A DNA stretch of 64,000 bases from an uncultured Lachnospiraceae bacterium (GTDB taxonomy: Bacteria; Bacillota; Clostridia; Lachnospirales; Lachnospiraceae). The translations under genes and the position numbers were made by a program. How positions within the stretch are numbered: position 1 is the stretch's first letter; every line of letters starts with the position of its first letter. The DNA lies in the NCBI GenBank assembly GCA_910580015.1, contig CAJTVT010000001.1:1-64000 (forward strand), read 5' to 3'. Below the pieces are notes generated by a model that was not told the origin of the DNA, made no database searches, and saw only the letters and a program-made list of their open reading frames with translations. Of the stretch, positions 18,031 to 27,378 are shown in pieces.

Positions 18031-18642
18031 CTGTGCCAACACTAACAACGCCCCTAAACACAGCAACATATCACCTACCACACTGGAATCGTCTCCTGTA
18101 CGAACATACCCGCCAAACGAATTTCCTCCAAATTCTAACCTCAGCCGATTCAAAATCCAATCTGATGTTACCTCAATCGGCTCTTCCATAGAATACAATT
18201 CTACAATCTCCGTCTCCACTGTCACTTCCTGCCCATTTGCAGCTTCCTGGGCTTCCCAGCACATTGTAAGGAGCGTACCTGCACTGTCCAGCTTTCGGGT
18301 ATCTGCCCAGGCATAAGCAGTCACATTCTGCCCCCTCTCCGTCAGTGATGCATTGATATCCTCAATCGCCCAAAGCCCTCCCTCAACTGCATCTATAAAT
18401 TTTAATAATTCCGGTGGATAATGTACTTTTATCCTTCCGCTGGTGATCTGGCTGTTCTGTGCAATATTCACCGTAAGCTTCACCGTCTTGCCTTCATTGG
18501 TAAGCTGAGCAGTAATTAATTCTAGCGCTTCTGCTTGAACCGTCTCAACAGAAAATTGTAATATAAAAATCAATACCGCTGTCATCAAAATCATCCATGC
18601 ACATTTTTGGTGTCTTAAAACAAAGGCTCTATTACGTTTCAT
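18004..18642 (-). CDS. Membrane-anchored cohesin-like domain protein
   Basis: A 212-residue exported protein. Residues ~15-38 form a signal peptide ending near VQAEA. Residues ~42-155 resemble a cohesin fold: alternating strands KTVKLTVNIAQNSQITSG, HYPPELLKFIDAVEGG, NVTAYAWADTRKLDSAG and EVTVETEIVELYS. The tail has VRTGDDSS, a hydrophobic helix (~190-206) and QCKIRE, so it is held in the membrane and loosely resembles a sorting signal. It follows a subtilase that carries a dockerin, so it could tether that protease. The ribosome site GGAGGAGG is supplied by the last unit of the upstream 57-bp tandem repeat. The cohesin call rests on pattern only. Confidence 0.65.
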   Translation of the reverse strand: MKRNRAFVLRHQKCAWMILMTAVLIFILQFSVETVQAEALELITAQLTNEGKTVKLTVNIAQNSQITSGRIKVHYPPELLKFIDAVEGGLWAIEDINASLTERGQNVTAYAWADTRKLDSAGTLLTMCWEAQEAANGQEVTVETEIVELYSMEEPIEVTSDWILNRLRLEFGGNSFGGYVRTGDDSSVVGDMLLCLGALLVLAQLIQCKIRE

Positions 18643-18649
18643 TTATTGC

Positions 18650-18895
18650 CTCCTCCACTGATACCGATGTGTCTTGAACAAAGATTCTTATTCTTTCTTT
18701 ATTGCCTCCTCCACCGATACAGAAATATCTCAAAACAAAGATTCTTATTCTTTGTTTACTGACTCCTCCACCGATACAGAAATATCTCGAAACAAAGATT
18801 CTTATTCTTTCTTTATTGCCTCCTCCACCGATACAGAAATATCTCAAAACAAAGATTCTTATTCTTTCTTTGCTGACTCCTCCACCGATGCGGAA
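18650..18895. repeat. 57-bp tandem repeat at the subtilase/cohesin junction
   Basis: About four and a half units of 57 bases, spanning from the end of the subtilase coding sequence to just before the cohesin-like ATG. On the minus strand each unit contains CGGTGGAGGAGGCAATAAAG or a GGAGGAGTCAG variant, so each repeats a Shine-Dalgarno-like GGAGGAG. The units alternate between GCAAT and TCAGT/TCAGC types, hinting at a 114-bp higher-order duplication. The first unit encodes the subtilase C-terminus SASVEESAKKE; the last provides the ribosome site of the next gene. Confidence 0.85.
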
Positions 18896-21800
18896 TCTTT
18901 CTGCTGCCAGTTAGGGCTGCACAATCCAGTCACCCAGGACACCTGTTTTGGAAATGCTCCCAAAAAGTCTGCCGTCACAGGGACATCCGCCTCAGAACCA
19001 TGGTAGGATAATGCATACAATTTCCTACTCTCACTTCCATCATATACGCTCCAGAAAATATATCCGCTTAACGGGTCAAAAGAAAGAGAATTATATTCCC
19101 ACTCATCTCCTGTACTAATTCCAGAAGACCCAAGTGTTTTACAGATATCTTCATAGAAAAATTCTCTTGTTTCAATGCGATATCCCATCTCGAAAAGCTG
19201 CCCCGCCTGTGAAACCAGATAAAACCATTCTATTGGACCATAAGAAGGGTCGTCGCTGTACCCTACATAGGCAATACCCACAAGTTTATCTCCAAGGGTA
19301 CATTCATCTAGTTCAAACTCTCCCTGAATCCCATCTATATCCTCCGCCTCAAACCAGCGCAAACAGGTCTTTTCTATCCCAAATACCATACCTGTTTTGG
19401 GACTATACGCAAGGTCAGAAGGGCACCAATCCAAAGTTCCATTCAAAACAGCCCGATAACCATCAGCCGGATCCACCAAATACAATTCCGCCTCATATCC
19501 TACCCCAGCTACCGCCAAGATCTGATTCTCCAATTCCGTCGCTGCCAGATAATAATTATCTTGAGCTTTGGACAACTTGGTATATTGGGAAAGATCCCCT
19601 GTGTTGATTTGACAAAAATATGGTTCCTCTTCCCATAAGATTCCATGCAAATTCACTGAAATTTCTTCAACAATTACCTGGCATGCTGCAGATAAAAGTT
19701 CTCCCTTTGCATCTTTTGCATTGGTTGTAGCGATAATTCTTGTAACTCCTGGGTTTACTCCAGTCACTATTCCCTTCTCGTCTACCACTGCAACAGATGA
19801 ATCCTCACTTGTCCAGGTCACCGTATCATCCAAAATACTTTCTGGGGTGACTACTGCTTTCAGTCGCGCCTGATTATTTTTTACCAGCTTTAATTCTGAT
19901 TGACTCAAGATAATACCATCCACCACAGAGACATCCAAATTGCCGCTGCGATTTACCCGATATAAAGATGTATTCCCCGCATAATCTACCAGCCTTACAT
20001 AAAATACTTTCTGAGGATCCTTTACTGTTATAGTAAAAGGGACACCTGGCTCTTCCTGATTCACTCCATATGATTCTATCAACGTCTCACGATCTCTTTC
20101 GTACATCTTTACCGCAGCCGTATATTGGTTATCTTCGAAAGTGAGACGGATCATTCCTGGCTCTGCATCCTGTATTTTAAGCAATTTCGGTTTTGTATTG
20201 TCTATGGTGATTGGAACACTAAATATCGCTCCATCTGCCGCCTTTTGGGGATTATCTGCATAATATTCGGGCACTGCCTTGATTGTAAACCGGACTTTTG
20301 TTCCCTCAGGGAGAGGTTTCTTTTGTTTGTCCTTCCCTTCCCAACCAAGCACAGAACGATACTGTGTGTTGCTCCACTCCATTTTTTCAGAATCAAAATA
20401 AGCTCCTGGCATCGCCTCTTCCTGATATTGAAAATAAATTTCTCCAGTTTGTTCATTTGAAATTGTAGTTTCCACAATTGCTGCATTTCGGATCAGAGTG
20501 TAATCCATACTTTCTATGCGATCACCAGAGCTTGTAGAAAATGCATTGCGGTCTGGCAGATATTTCTGATCGCCTTCCTCCAAATAAATATTTGATCCAT
20601 AGCAGAACACACTATCCTCAGCCACCGAATAATAATGGACATAATTTGTGATGTCAATACCTGAATAGGTGAAAAGCTCTTCACTGTCACCGTCATTATG
20701 GTATTTTAAATAGTCAAACGGTTCAAACATGGAAGACTCTGTCCAATTGCCATAAAAAGCAAGCATCGGGACAGACAAATCCACTTTTCCATTTAGATAT
20801 ACAAAGCCATCAATATACATCCCATTCTCAAAATTGGTATCAAGATACTCCCTGTCTTCCTGAGATAAAACCACCTTGACTGAAATCTCTGCGGACTCTT
20901 TAACCTCTAGAACCGTCTCACCCAATCTGTCTAATGGCTGCTCCAACTCCCGCAGAAATCCATAAACATCTGCCGTATCAACAATTCCATCCCCATTAAA
21001 ATCAAATTTGCCCGGATTGCTTTCCACCCGTTCCTGATACGCAGATTCATTGATATGTTGTAACAGCACATGGGCATCCTCCAGATCCACCTTCTTATCA
21101 CCATTTAAGTCATACATCAGAACTAAGCTTTCTGAGAAAAATTCCACTTCAGGGTGCAATCTACGAGAACTTTTCAAAATCCACTCCCCATTCAATTCTT
21201 GCTCTGTGAGAATTGCGCTGTCCAGAGTATAATATTGGTTTTTGCCAGACAAATTACAGGCATGAAAGGAAAATTCATACACTCCGCTTCTACCTGGATC
21301 ATCCCCAAGCTCCACCTTTACTTTCCCATCATTTCCCTCTTTTTCCCCTGTCAAAAGGTATACAGGCGTGGAAATGGCAGACTTGACATTTGCAAGTCCG
21401 CTGCCTTGTTTTCTCGGAGAATATTCCACTTTATCATTTTTCTTTAGAGGAATTGCTGTACTCATAAGCAACGATTGTATCAGACTCCTTTGGCTAAGAC
21501 CTGTTTTTTCCTCCAACTTATTTCGCTCTATATACTCAGAAATCAGGGCACTCATCCCCGAAATGCTGGGCGCTGCCATTGACGTGCCACTCATCCCTCC
21601 ATAGGCGCCTCCATCGATTGCTGAATAAATATTTTCCCCTGGGGCCGTGATCTCCGGCTTCAATGAAAGATCCCCTGGAACGCCCCATGAAGAGAAATCG
21701 CTCATCTGATAACCCTTTGCCGCCTTGCGATTTGAAATGGGCTTGGACAAAATACGAATGGTTTTTTCCTCCTCAAACTCTATATCCCAACTGTCTTCTC

Positions 21801-23493
21801 TGCCTAACATAGCACAAGGAATGGACGCTTTTGCACCAGTCAATTTCAATTTGGGAAATATCATATCAGAATCACAGATAAACAACGCTATTGCCCCTGC
21901 TTTTTGTGCATTCTCATGTTTTTCATCAAAGGTGATCACCCCTTTTTTCACAAACACGATTTTCCCTCTGACATCTACCTCCTGGTAATCTGTTTCCTCT
22001 CCAAAAGAATCCAAAAAAACATATTGATACTCTGTCCCACTCCCAGTTTTATCCAGAGTAGCCATGGAAACAATGGGATTTTTCGCCGTTGCCTCCTCAT
22101 AAAAATATATCCGTTTTCCTATTTGAACACCAGTCTCGCTATATCCCGCATTGATCGCAGACGCCACCGTCAGAGCATTGGTAAAGGAACCTGGATTACC
22201 CACCATATCCAGATTCACGTCCTCTGTACGATTGAGTCCCTGGCTGCTGGAATCCCCCCAGGCGCCTGCATTTCCAGCCGAAATACTAACCACCATATCG
22301 CTGTCCAGAAGACGACGGAATACTCCATTCACATACTCGTCCCCAGGTTCCTCGCTCTCTCCTGGCTGAATCGAGCCAAGACTTAAATTGACCACATCCG
22401 CATCCAGCAGAAGAGCATCTTCGATCGCTGCCATATAATCGTCCGTATATGCGTCCGCCTCGTCCCCAAATACCTTCATTACCAGAATCTGAGCATCCTT
22501 GGCAATTCCCGCCACTCCTTCTGGCTGTTCCTGATACCCCTCGTTTTCCTTGGGCACGTACTCATTAGCTGCTGCAATTCCTGCCACATGGGTGCCGTGA
22601 TCTCCACACTCATGGGAAATATCAAGATTTCCGCCAGCATAATTGAATGCAAATGCAATCTTCTGATTTCGATATAAAGTTTCTGGTATAATTCCATCTT
22701 GTAACTGGCTGATCTTTAACCGATCAAACACCTTGGAAATATCCTGTATATCCAGCAATTCTTCCTTTTGTACCTCACGCCCAGTTGTCTTCTCTGTTAT
22801 TTTCTGCCCATATGCAAAAGCCCCAGGATCAAAAGATGGATGATCTTCATCAATCCCTGTATCTAAAATAGCAATCCGCCTACCTGCCCCCGTGTACCCA
22901 CTGTCCCAGACATCGTAACTTCCCACCATTTCCCCCGCTGTATAAGTATTAGGTTTCACTACGGTATCTTGAAGGTGATATTTTGGAACTTCATAAACTG
23001 CCTTGACTCCCTCCACATTCTTAATGCGTTCAATATCACCATATTGGACGGTTGCAGACACTGCATTTGCCAACAAACTAAATTGATATCGGATTTCCAC
23101 TGGTTGGTAACGGACTGCACGCTGCACTTGCTCCATCACCATCCTCTGTTTCTCTTCTGTCTCCTGAGAACTGCTCTGTGCATGAAGATCTTCACTGATT
23201 TCACGAACAGAAAATCCCTGTTCTAAAATAGAATCTCCCTCCATTATAATAAACACACGTACTTCTTCAGAATCTTCTTCTCTTTCTTCTATCTGCTCTG
23301 GAATCGGTTCTGCCTCAATTCCAGGATTCCCAGCTTCCAGCTCTTCACTCCACTCAAACTCCCCAACTTTCAACGAGTTCAACTGTCTCTCTTGCTGGCT
23401 CTTTCCCCAGTTGCTGGCACTGACTGTCATTCCCAAAAACAGACTTAAGGCTAATACCAGAGAAATTATGTTGCCACCTTTCTTTCTGTTCAT
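18859..23493 (-). CDS. Secreted subtilase (S8) with PA, dockerin and Big_2 domains
   Basis: A 1544-residue exported serine protease. Order: signal peptide (~1-32), an I9-like propeptide region (~65-150), and a subtilisin domain with Asp~210 (RIAILDTGID), His~299 (DHGTHVAGIA) and Ser~638 (GMSGTSMAAP), interrupted by a PA-type insert. Then an Fn3-like region; a dockerin at ~790-852 with two calcium loops (DLNGDKKVDLED, DFNGDGIVDTAD); a Big_2 domain at ~1190-1270; and a beta-propeller-like tail. No cell-wall anchor is visible, so attachment may go through the dockerin and the adjacent cohesin-like protein. The ATG at 23493 overlaps the NUDIX stop (ATGA). Confidence 0.93.
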   Translation of the reverse strand: MNRKKGGNIISLVLALSLFLGMTVSASNWGKSQQERQLNSLKVGEFEWSEELEAGNPGIEAEPIPEQIEEREEDSEEVRVFIIMEGDSILEQGFSVREISEDLHAQSSSQETEEKQRMVMEQVQRAVRYQPVEIRYQFSLLANAVSATVQYGDIERIKNVEGVKAVYEVPKYHLQDTVVKPNTYTAGEMVGSYDVWDSGYTGAGRRIAILDTGIDEDHPSFDPGAFAYGQKITEKTTGREVQKEELLDIQDISKVFDRLKISQLQDGIIPETLYRNQKIAFAFNYAGGNLDISHECGDHGTHVAGIAAANEYVPKENEGYQEQPEGVAGIAKDAQILVMKVFGDEADAYTDDYMAAIEDALLLDADVVNLSLGSIQPGESEEPGDEYVNGVFRRLLDSDMVVSISAGNAGAWGDSSSQGLNRTEDVNLDMVGNPGSFTNALTVASAINAGYSETGVQIGKRIYFYEEATAKNPIVSMATLDKTGSGTEYQYVFLDSFGEETDYQEVDVRGKIVFVKKGVITFDEKHENAQKAGAIALFICDSDMIFPKLKLTGAKASIPCAMLGREDSWDIEFEEEKTIRILSKPISNRKAAKGYQMSDFSSWGVPGDLSLKPEITAPGENIYSAIDGGAYGGMSGTSMAAPSISGMSALISEYIERNKLEEKTGLSQRSLIQSLLMSTAIPLKKNDKVEYSPRKQGSGLANVKSAISTPVYLLTGEKEGNDGKVKVELGDDPGRSGVYEFSFHACNLSGKNQYYTLDSAILTEQELNGEWILKSSRRLHPEVEFFSESLVLMYDLNGDKKVDLEDAHVLLQHINESAYQERVESNPGKFDFNGDGIVDTADVYGFLRELEQPLDRLGETVLEVKESAEISVKVVLSQEDREYLDTNFENGMYIDGFVYLNGKVDLSVPMLAFYGNWTESSMFEPFDYLKYHNDGDSEELFTYSGIDITNYVHYYSVAEDSVFCYGSNIYLEEGDQKYLPDRNAFSTSSGDRIESMDYTLIRNAAIVETTISNEQTGEIYFQYQEEAMPGAYFDSEKMEWSNTQYRSVLGWEGKDKQKKPLPEGTKVRFTIKAVPEYYADNPQKAADGAIFSVPITIDNTKPKLLKIQDAEPGMIRLTFEDNQYTAAVKMYERDRETLIESYGVNQEEPGVPFTITVKDPQKVFYVRLVDYAGNTSLYRVNRSGNLDVSVVDGIILSQSELKLVKNNQARLKAVVTPESILDDTVTWTSEDSSVAVVDEKGIVTGVNPGVTRIIATTNAKDAKGELLSAACQVIVEEISVNLHGILWEEEPYFCQINTGDLSQYTKLSKAQDNYYLAATELENQILAVAGVGYEAELYLVDPADGYRAVLNGTLDWCPSDLAYSPKTGMVFGIEKTCLRWFEAEDIDGIQGEFELDECTLGDKLVGIAYVGYSDDPSYGPIEWFYLVSQAGQLFEMGYRIETREFFYEDICKTLGSSGISTGDEWEYNSLSFDPLSGYIFWSVYDGSESRKLYALSYHGSEADVPVTADFLGAFPKQVSWVTGLCSPNWQQKDSASVEESAKKE

Positions 23494-23999
23494 GGCACTA
23501 CCCACTCCTTCGTATGCTCCTGCCATTCCATTTTTGTGCCATTTAAGGTCGCCTCTGTCAGATTATCACCTTCATAACACAATTTTAAAGAAAAAAATGG
23601 AGCATCCTCCAGAAGCAGGCGTAAGAATATCTTATCTCCTTCCCACAAGTTCAAAGACATAAGCCGATCTTTCTCCACCCACTCAAGTGCCCCCTCATCA
23701 CATTCTATCAACTCCCCTTCAAACCCATCCGCCGTGTACAGGCACATATATTCGATGGGCCAGCCTGAGGCGCAAAAGGTTATCAATCCACGAAAAGAAA
23801 AACTGGTCAAACTCAGAGCAGCTTCCTCTTTCACTTCCCGGAACAGACACTCTTCTGGACTCTCACCTTCTTCAAAATGTCCACCGATCCCAATCCATTT
23901 ATCTTTATTCACATCTTTTTGTTTTTTCACCCTGTGCAACATCAAATATTTATCTTCTTTTTCTATATAGCACAGAGTAGTCAATGGCGACTTTTCCAT
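23490..23999 (-). CDS. NUDIX hydrolase (MutT-like)
   Basis: A 169-residue NUDIX protein. The NUDIX box reads G-HFEEG-E with REVKEEAAL (residues ~41-64), matching GX5EX7REUXEEXGU except for Ala-Ala near the end. Similar proteins clear oxidised nucleotides such as 8-oxo-dGTP, but the substrate is not evident. GGAGG lies five bases before the ATG at 23999. Its stop overlaps the subtilase start by four bases, so the two are translationally coupled although a shared function is not obvious. Confidence 0.9.
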   Translation of the reverse strand: MEKSPLTTLCYIEKEDKYLMLHRVKKQKDVNKDKWIGIGGHFEEGESPEECLFREVKEEAALSLTSFSFRGLITFCASGWPIEYMCLYTADGFEGELIECDEGALEWVEKDRLMSLNLWEGDKIFLRLLLEDAPFFSLKLCYEGDNLTEATLNGTKMEWQEHTKEWVVP

Positions 24000-24035
24000 A
24001 TTTTCCTCCTGCATTCCGAAAGTACCTCTATATAA

Positions 24036-24980
24036 TTATATAACATACGCTGGATTCATAACAGCTTCCAATTCTTCATATGGGATCTCTACCTCAATCA
24101 GCCCAGCCGCATACACCGTCAACATTTCAGGATTACAAATGACAACCACTCCTTTGTCATTCAGATAAAATACATTTTCTGTAAGGAGATCAGCTACATA
24201 CCCCTCATAATCTGGCAATAAAGCATCCTTATATGGCTCTTTCGTGATCGTATCTAAAATATGTTTCTCCACAATTTCCCCAGCTTTCGCTTTATCTGTG
24301 AAAATATCAGAAAGATACAGCAAGGTTCCATCAGCTGCATTAAAACAGTAAGAGGAAGTCCATGTGTTGGGATGGGCGCCTCCCTGCCATTTATAAGTCT
24401 CCGCTACGATACTTAAAATCTGCGGGGACGCATACGCTACTTTGTAACTGACACCATATCCATATCCATTCCAGGTTGACGCTTCTTCTTGGGTCAACGC
24501 CTTAAAAGCATTTTTTGCTTCTAGGGTATCTTCCTGTATATAGGTTTGATTGGTGGTATGCTGTTGTTCAAAAACTAAATTCATCTTTTCCGCCGCAGCC
24601 TCATTTTCTGGAATTGAAATAACAGGACAATTCTCTGTGACAGACAACAACAATACACCACTCTCTTCATCCTGAATATTTTGAGAATAGTCCACAAAGG
24701 TCACTTCTGGCGCTTTGGAAAGAACTTTTTTCGTGTCTTCGGATGATTCCTGATCCTGCGATGGATCCTCTGTATCTGATTTTTCCTTTTTGTCATTTTC
24801 CTGATTTTTTAAATCGGATTCTTTGTCACCTTCTTGTTGGATAGAATTGTCATCCTGTGTATCATCCTGTGCCGGATTCTCTATTTGCTGCCCCAAATCA
24901 CGCTCTCCAGTTCCTTTATTACTGCATGCCGCTGCCAAAAAACAAAGGCCCAAACATAAAATCACCAATTTCTTCTTCAT
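24036..24980 (-). CDS. Lipoprotein with RsiV/DUF3298-like C-terminal domain
   Basis: A ~314-residue surface lipoprotein. The N-terminus MKKKLVILCLGLCFLAAACS has a lipobox with the acylated Cys near residue 19. A Gln/Asp/Glu-rich linker (~20-85) precedes a folded domain containing GGAHPNTWTSSYCF and DIFTDKAKAGEIV, typical of DUF3298/DUF4163 proteins such as RsiV. Unlike RsiV there is no sigma-binding cytoplasmic part. I chose the ATG at 24980 (AAAGGGG nine bases before); an alternative ATG at 25001 directly follows the thiD stop but has no site. The ligand is unknown. Confidence 0.82.
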   Translation of the reverse strand: MKKKLVILCLGLCFLAAACSNKGTGERDLGQQIENPAQDDTQDDNSIQQEGDKESDLKNQENDKKEKSDTEDPSQDQESSEDTKKVLSKAPEVTFVDYSQNIQDEESGVLLLSVTENCPVISIPENEAAAEKMNLVFEQQHTTNQTYIQEDTLEAKNAFKALTQEEASTWNGYGYGVSYKVAYASPQILSIVAETYKWQGGAHPNTWTSSYCFNAADGTLLYLSDIFTDKAKAGEIVEKHILDTITKEPYKDALLPDYEGYVADLLTENVFYLNDKGVVVICNPEMLTVYAAGLIEVEIPYEELEAVMNPAYVI

Positions 24981-25001
24981 CTGCAAGATCCCCTTTGTCA
25001 T

Positions 25002-25784
25002 TTATTTCATATGATACATATGGTTCAATGGTCCATTTCCTTTGCCCAGATCCAAACCATCCGCAATGGCACCTGTAATATACCCTTTCGCCATCCTTAC
25101 GCTTTCTTCTCTGCCAAGGCCCAAAGCAAGACCACAGGCAATCGCGGAAGACAGGGTACATCCGGTTCCATGGGTATTGCTGTTTGCGATGCGCTTTGCC
25201 GAAAGCCATACATAATGACCTTCCTCATAGTACAAATCATCAGCCGAAAATGCATCATGTCCACCTTTTAAACAGACTGCTCCTTTGTATTGTACCGCAA
25301 ATTCCCTGGCCGCCGCAACCCTTTCTTGTCTTGTTTTGATGGTTCTCTTCAACAACCACTCTGCTTCTGGTAAATTCGGTGTATAAATTTCTGCCAAGGG
25401 AAGCAGAAATTTCTGATAATAGGCAAGTGCCTCCTGCACCATCAGAGTTCTTCCGCTGGTGGACACCATCACGGGATCCATCACCACATGTTTCGCCTGG
25501 TATTTCATAAGACAGTCCCTTATTACGCACATCTGTCCTTCCCCAGTAACCATCCCAAGCTTCACAGCGTCTGGTTTTATATCCGTAAATACGCACTCCA
25601 ACTGCTTTTCCAAAAAATCAGGGGATACCGGCATAATATCCGCTACCCCCATGGTATTCTGTGCTGTCAGTGCGGTAATCACACTCTCTCCATAAACTCC
25701 CAAAGCTGTCATTGTCTTTAAATCCGCCTGTATTCCGGCGCCGCCGCTACAATCGCTGCCGGCTATCGTCAGCACTGTCTTCAC
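25002..25784 (-). CDS. thiD: Hydroxymethylpyrimidine/phosphomethylpyrimidine kinase
   Basis: A 260-residue ribokinase-fold enzyme phosphorylating HMP and then HMP-P in thiamine synthesis. It starts KTVLTIAGSDCSGGAGIQADLKT, the ThiD signature, here in two parts (TIAGSDCSGGAG and IQADLKT), and has the anion-hole motif NTHGTGCTLSSAIA near the C-terminus with catalytic Asp-equivalent position in the GTGC loop. It is the last thi gene of the TPP-riboswitch operon; a 53-bp inverted repeat element separates it from thiE. Confidence 0.95.
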   Translation of the reverse strand: MKTVLTIAGSDCSGGAGIQADLKTMTALGVYGESVITALTAQNTMGVADIMPVSPDFLEKQLECVFTDIKPDAVKLGMVTGEGQMCVIRDCLMKYQAKHVVMDPVMVSTSGRTLMVQEALAYYQKFLLPLAEIYTPNLPEAEWLLKRTIKTRQERVAAAREFAVQYKGAVCLKGGHDAFSADDLYYEEGHYVWLSAKRIANSNTHGTGCTLSSAIACGLALGLGREESVRMAKGYITGAIADGLDLGKGNGPLNHMYHMK

Positions 25785-25806
25785 GCTTTCCCTCCCATTC
25801 TATGAT

Positions 25807-25859
25807 ATGTACTCTCGGATTCTGGCAAAATCAAGTAAAAAGAGAATCCGATCATACAT
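25807..25859. mobile_element. 53-bp deletion derivative of the palindromic repeat, copy C
   Basis: The ends ATGTACTCTCGGATTCT and AGAATCCGATCATACAT are imperfect inverted repeats and match the termini of the 163-bp elements at 16559-16721 and 49261-49423. The interior is reduced to about 19 bases. It lies between thiE and thiD, where the hairpin could affect read-through or mRNA stability. Confidence 0.7.
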
Positions 25860-25863
25860 TGAT

Positions 25864-26478
25864 TTATTTTGGTTTCCCACAGTAATCTTCCATACATGCT
25901 CGGACTTTTGCTACTTCCTTGGCCGGATCTTGTGCTCTTAAAATTCCAGCAGAAATTGCAAGCCCAGATGCCCCACATTCTAATGGCCTTCTGGCATTCT
26001 CTGCTGTGATCCCTCCCACGGCCACGTTGGGAATCGGGGCCTCTTGTAAAATGGCTCTGTACATCTCCTCGGAGATCCGCATGGCATCCTTTTTTGTCTC
26101 AGTGGCAAACCACGCGCCACTGCCAAGATAATCAGCACCTTCTCTCATTGCCTGACGCGCCTGTTCCACTGTCTTTGCGGTAGCACCAATGATTTTTTCA
26201 GGACCAAGGCAACTTCTGGCGTCCTTGACTGGAATGTCGGTCTGCCCCAGATGTACGCCGTCTGCATCACTCAGCAATGCAATATCCAGGCGATCATTTA
26301 CGATGAACTTTGTCTTAGTACCTGCTGTCATCTCCCGAAGTTGCCTTGCGCGCTTTAAATATTCTGCTGAAGAAATTTCTTTTTCACGGAGTTGAATATA
26401 ATCAATCCCCGCATTCAGTACCGCTTGTATCTTCTCTTCTCCACAAGAAAAATCCGCAATTATGTATAACCAGCCCAT
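25864..26478 (-). CDS. thiE: Thiamine phosphate synthase
   Basis: A 204-residue TIM-barrel enzyme joining HMP-PP and thiazole phosphate. It has DYIQLREKEIS, FIVNDRLDIALLSDADGVHLGQ read in two adjacent blocks (FIVNDRLDIAL and DADGVHLGQTD), GATAKT and VAVGGITAENA. I start at MGWLYIIADF (26478), with GGAG upstream; a longer frame to 26547 overlaps thiM and has no site. The ATG lies two bases from the thiM stop, indicating tight coupling. Confidence 0.95.
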   Translation of the reverse strand: MGWLYIIADFSCGEEKIQAVLNAGIDYIQLREKEISSAEYLKRARQLREMTAGTKTKFIVNDRLDIALLSDADGVHLGQTDIPVKDARSCLGPEKIIGATAKTVEQARQAMREGADYLGSGAWFATETKKDAMRISEEMYRAILQEAPIPNVAVGGITAENARRPLECGASGLAISAGILRAQDPAKEVAKVRACMEDYCGKPK

Positions 26479-26479
26479 G

Positions 26480-27376
26480 CTATATTCTCCTCTCCTCTGC
26501 TGCACAAAGCAGCCATTCCTGAAATTCCTGCCCTGCAAGCCTGTCAAGCGCGTTCAACAAAACGATTTTTGCAGAACCATAACCTGGTTCCTTTTCTGCC
26601 TGTTCCAAGGCAAACGTCATACCAAGTGAGGCCGCTATTGCCGCTGTTCTGGCATGGTTTTGCTGTTTTCTAATTTTATCCTCCCAGGAGTCCTGACTTT
26701 TTCTAGCTTTCTCCTCCATTTTCTGCAACAAGCCAGCCACACTATAACACGCTCCAGCCACCGCACCAGCCAGACAGCCACTTCCCACAATATTATATGC
26801 ATGCCTTTTTTGCGTCCCACAAGGTCCAAAAAGTTTTATTTGACCACCATTCCACAAGATACTGTCAATACACCCAGTTGCCAGATATACCCTGCCTTCT
26901 GGGATCTCTACCGTTAATTCATGATCCTTTACGGAATCAATGCCTTCTCTGGTAAGCTTGTTCTTTTGTATGCTATAAATCTCAGAGCGGTTTCCCTTTA
27001 CCATTCCATACCAGGACAATGCAAGAAGTTCCTGAACGGCATGAAGCCGAAATTGGGAAGCGCCACAGCCCACCGGATCTAGCACCAACGGTTTTTCATA
27101 TTGCGCCCCACAAGTTAAGGCCAACGCAGATGCATTTATCTTTTCCTGGCTTAATTGCCCCAGATTTACTACAATAGCGTCTGACTGTAATACGATCTCT
27201 TCCAGTTCCATGACATCCACCGCCATCAAAGGGCGTGCGCCCAAGGCGGACATTCCGTCCGCACATAACGCAGCAGAAACCCCATTGGGTATCATATGGA
27301 TCAATGGCCTTCGTTCCTTAATTTCCTGAAAAATGGCTGTGACCTGTTTTGATAAAACTTCCCATTCCCTGTTCAT
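26480..27376 (-). CDS. thiM: Hydroxyethylthiazole kinase
   Basis: A 298-residue ribokinase-like enzyme that phosphorylates recycled thiazole. Signature stretches are RPLIHMIPNGVSAALCADG, LVLDPVGCGAS and NIVGSGCLAGAVAGA. The start at 27376 has GAGGAAG eight bases upstream; the longer frame to 27484 runs back into thiW. In the Thr/Ser-rich substrate loop this protein reads HMIPNGVSA where many ThiM have HCITNYVT. It may salvage thiazole delivered by the ThiW transporter subunit next to it. Confidence 0.93.
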   Translation of the reverse strand: MNREWEVLSKQVTAIFQEIKERRPLIHMIPNGVSAALCADGMSALGARPLMAVDVMELEEIVLQSDAIVVNLGQLSQEKINASALALTCGAQYEKPLVLDPVGCGASQFRLHAVQELLALSWYGMVKGNRSEIYSIQKNKLTREGIDSVKDHELTVEIPEGRVYLATGCIDSILWNGGQIKLFGPCGTQKRHAYNIVGSGCLAGAVAGACYSVAGLLQKMEEKARKSQDSWEDKIRKQQNHARTAAIAASLGMTFALEQAEKEPGYGSAKIVLLNALDRLAGQEFQEWLLCAAEERRI

Positions 27377-27378
27377 TA

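Noticed and set aside
18650..18895. Possible CRISPR array
   Set aside because: Units are contiguous 57-bp tandem copies without unique spacers and no cas genes are present.
18674..19006. Plus-strand open frame with a 19-residue repeat (NKDSYSFFIASSTDTEIS type)
   Set aside because: It is the antisense reading of the 57-bp DNA repeat and subtilase end; no ribosome site or independent support.
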